Below are positions 54,311-55,945 of a stretch of DNA of 55,945 nucleotides, one piece after another. Under the pieces are notes generated by a model. It searched no databases. It saw only the letters and a program-made list of their open reading frames with translations, and was not told where the DNA came from. This DNA is from Bacteroidales bacterium (GTDB taxonomy: Bacteria; Bacteroidota; Bacteroidia; Bacteroidales; Salinivirgaceae). Location of the stretch: assembly GCA_012519055.1 (NCBI GenBank), contig JAAYQU010000027.1, forward strand, positions 1 to 55,945, given 5' to 3'. The first letter of the stretch is position 1. Every line of letters starts with the position of its first letter. The position numbers and the translations under genes are program-made.

Positions 54311-55229
54311 TGTAACTTAGCTTTACTTTTTCTTTTCCAACCTCTATGGTAGCCGAAGCTCCATGCAAGAATGGCAAATTATAATCTATATGACCAAATG
54401 GAGCATCGAATGCCCTAACATTGATTTGGTTGATATTGGAATACCGCTCAATAATTTCGTTTGCCGTCATTCCGAAGTTTATGGTATTATCGTTCATTTT
54501 GGTAAACTGTCCGGAAATTAGGGCTGCTAAATTCTTAAATTTTCCCCCGATATGAAAGTTAACACACATTCTATCAATATGATACAAATATTCGTCTATA
54601 TCCTCTAACAGCAAAATAGTGTCGGTTGTATCAATATCGTACTTAGTTCCACGCAACGAGTAAATAACCGATAAGTTTCCGCCAACAATATTACCTTTGG
54701 CAATACCCTGAACATCTTTATCGCTTTTACACCACTGTATTGACTCATACTTACCAGTTAAATACGAAAACATTAATTTAAGAGAAGCTCCATTTTCTTT
54801 GGTATCGTTGACATTTATGGGCATTGGAGCGTGCATACTTATTAACCCCTCATTGTATAACGCTGCGTGTAAGGCTGTTATATCACTAAAGCCGATTATC
54901 CATTTTGGATTTTTCTTTAGAGCCGAAAAATCAATCATATCTAAAATTCTCGCCGTACCATAGCCTCCCCGTGCACACCAAATTGCTTTAACGTGAGGGT
55001 CATTTATAGCGTTCTGTAAATCTTCGGCACGCTCATTGTCTGTTCCTCCAAACTGATGGTCAACACTGCCAATCGTTTTTCCGTATTCTACTTTAAAACC
55101 TATATTTTCAATCCATTCAGCAGCTTTCAAAATTTCACTCAACACCACTGAACGTGCTGTACATACAATTCTTACAGTATCGCCTTGCTTTAATGACTGT
55201 GGAAAACTTAATGGTGTTTGGTTCATCAT
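54303..55229 (-). CDS. ldcA: LD-carboxypeptidase (peptidase S66)
   Basis: The 308-residue serine peptidase trims the terminal D-Ala from murein tetrapeptides during peptidoglycan recycling. Landmarks are WCARGGYGTARILD, GFSDITALH with the nucleophile S115, the catalytic glutamate in LLLEDIDEY, and the histidine in APFGHIDYN. Length is normal. It has no signal peptide, so it acts in the cytoplasm. Either of two adjacent ATGs (55229 or 55226) could be used. It leads the ldcA-yraN-comF operon. Confidence 0.9.
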   Translation of the reverse strand: MMNQTPLSFPQSLKQGDTVRIVCTARSVVLSEILKAAEWIENIGFKVEYGKTIGSVDHQFGGTDNERAEDLQNAINDPHVKAIWCARGGYGTARILDMIDFSALKKNPKWIIGFSDITALHAALYNEGLISMHAPMPINVNDTKENGASLKLMFSYLTGKYESIQWCKSDKDVQGIAKGNIVGGNLSVIYSLRGTKYDIDTTDTILLLEDIDEYLYHIDRMCVNFHIGGKFKNLAALISGQFTKMNDNTINFGMTANEIIERYSNINQINVRAFDAPFGHIDYNLPFLHGASATIEVGKEKVKLSYNG

Positions 55230-55281
55230 GTTTGTGGACAGTTACATTGAAATCTCAAGTCAAAAGTAAAACATATTTTTG

Positions 55282-55385
55282 TTATACCAGTTGTTATTTT
55301 ATAAAAGTCCATTCTTTTATAAAATTTTACAATGGTTAATGCCGATGTAAAATACACATACCCAAAAGAAAGATAACTGGTTTAC
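55282..55385 (-). repeat. MITE-like structured repeat, copy 2
   Basis: Short inverted ends (ACCAGTT at 55286-55292, AACTGGT at 55375-55381) bound about 100 bp. Read on the minus strand, 55282-55360 matches 2957-3030: ATCGGCATTAACCATTGTAA against ATCGGTATTTACAATTGTAA. The internal hairpin is kept (minus-strand TTGTAAAATTTTATAAAAG with CTTTTATAAAATAACAA, again with a 2-nt bulge), with paired changes relative to copy 1. Confidence 0.6.
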
Positions 55386-55440
55386 ACATACTTCGGATTC
55401 CGATGGTTCAACAACCATCGAAGTGCGATTATTGTGTTGG

Positions 55441-55530
55441 CTTCGACTGTTGTTGAGTTTATCGAGACATAAACTCAGCCAACATATCTCGCTCACTGAG
55501 TTCATCGTGATACACTAAACGTAGTCGAAG
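55441..55530. repeat. Inverted-repeat-bounded intergenic element
   Basis: CTTCGACT (55441-55448) and AGTCGAAG (55523-55530) frame a segment with an 8-bp hairpin and CTCACTGAG. Similar TTCGACTG/CTCAG wording occurs near 48478, so this looks like a dispersed repeat. Confidence 0.45.
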
Positions 55531-55761
55531 TAAAGTGACCATTGGGACACTTTATAAACTTTTACTTTATTTTTTAACAATTCATTAACTTACCTTTTAT
55601 TCAACATATACTTAATTCATGCTATTAATAATCAAGTTATTATAAAAATTGCAAAATACACCTAACTCACTACGTAATAATAGGTCTTGCTTTATAAAAT
55701 TATTTTTTTTACTTTACAATACAAAAGGTATTAACACGTAATAAATTAAAAACCAGACGCT

Positions 55762-55945
55762 ATGAAACGAAATTTATTCTCTATTTTATTGTGCATAGTG
55801 GTATTTACAACAGCAACAGCACAACAACAAGGCTTTAACTATCAAGCCGCCATACAAAAACAAGATGGCACAACACTTCAAAACAAAGAGGTTAATTTAC
55901 GGATTAGTCTGATTAACCAAAACAGCAGCTCCGTTTATTACTCTG
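55762..55945 (+). CDS. Adhesin N-terminus, paralogue of the 9450-11987 gene (3' partial)
   Basis: Sixty-one codons are visible before the window ends. A signal peptide (MKRNLFSILLCIVVFTTATAQ) is followed by QQGFNYQAAIQKQDGTTLQ, then NKEVNLRISLINQNSSSVYYS. This is nearly identical in the first half to the N-terminal domain of the large repeat adhesin (QQGFNYQAAIQKQDGATLH), so a second surface protein of that type probably follows. The upstream region does not contain the 18-bp direct repeats seen before the first copy. Confidence 0.85.
   Translation, partial: MKRNLFSILLCIVVFTTATAQQQGFNYQAAIQKQDGTTLQNKEVNLRISLINQNSSSVYYS

Larger units (their letters stand above)
55230..55761. other. Intergenic region with inverted repeats
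   Basis: This 532-bp gap holds MITE-like copy 2 (55282-55385), an 8-bp hairpin at 55401-55420 (CGATGGTT/AACCATCG), and an element at 55441-55530. That element is bounded by CTTCGACT and AGTCGAAG and contains an internal TGAGTTTA/TAAACTCA hairpin (55454-55477). The rest, from 55560, is AT-rich leader to the adhesin gene. No gene is seen. Confidence 0.6.

Noticed and set aside
55317-55505. 62-residue minus-strand open frame in the last intergenic region
   Set aside because: It spans repeat copy 2 and the inverted-repeat element, with no start context or protein-like composition.

Overview
The window comes from a low-GC member of the Bacteroidota, most likely a Bacteroidales/Marinilabiliales-type or similar gliding/T9SS-bearing lineage. 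The grounds are: secreted proteins ending in type IX secretion (T9SS) sorting domains, a GldB lipoprotein, a PorE-like envelope protein, promoters of the TTTG-N19/20-TAnnTTTG kind, and few Shine-Dalgarno sequences. No rRNA, prophage, CRISPR array or intact insertion sequence was seen. It reads as chromosomal backbone with accessory insertions.

Layout. 1-2766: 3' part of a secreted M6-like metalloprotease with a T9SS tail. 2865-7324: a promoter and structured repeat, then a duplicated-fold membrane protein, tadA, two glycosyltransferases and a small secreted protein. 7325-9272: a relic of an ATPase gene, 5-formyl-THF cyclo-ligase and gldB (minus). 9450-13270: a large repeat-built surface adhesin and a membrane-bound AraC-type regulator, with a striking 21-bp-period direct repeat between them. 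13447-15870: an outer-membrane barrel and nadE. 15887-20228 (minus): GT2, ECF sigma factor, rsmG, tRNA-Glu, rpsT, radC, upp. 20357-28191 (plus): pgeF, OPT transporter, pepT, a secreted unknown, feoAB fusion. 28277-42224 (minus): gcvH, five consecutive paralogous transmembrane sensor genes, trpS. 42497-48429 (plus): T9SS cargo, MORN lipoprotein, arginine deiminase, porE-like, sirtuin. 48514-49981 (minus): DUF456 protein and a flippase-like protein. 50367-53226: two tandem T9SS-exported propeller proteins. 53250-55229 (minus): comF, yraN, ldcA. 55762-end: start of a second adhesin whose N-terminus closely matches the one at 9450-11987.

How genes work together. The secretion theme is strong: at least four T9SS cargo proteins, one probable T9SS periplasmic/outer-membrane component (PorE-like) and GldB lie here. 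The most unusual locus is 28805-41062. Five sensor proteins (extracellular Cache, HAMP, GAF, a near-invariant coiled coil, PAS) lie head to tail, and none has a kinase, cyclase, phosphatase or methyl-accepting output. One ends in an HPt-like domain whose phospho-accepting histidine is valine. Other points of note are a NadE whose glutaminase nucleophile cysteine is serine, a candidate AraC-type operator in front of the adhesin gene, a decapitated ATPase gene that keeps its promoter and three 22-bp repeats, and two copies of a small hairpin repeat near the two ends of the window.
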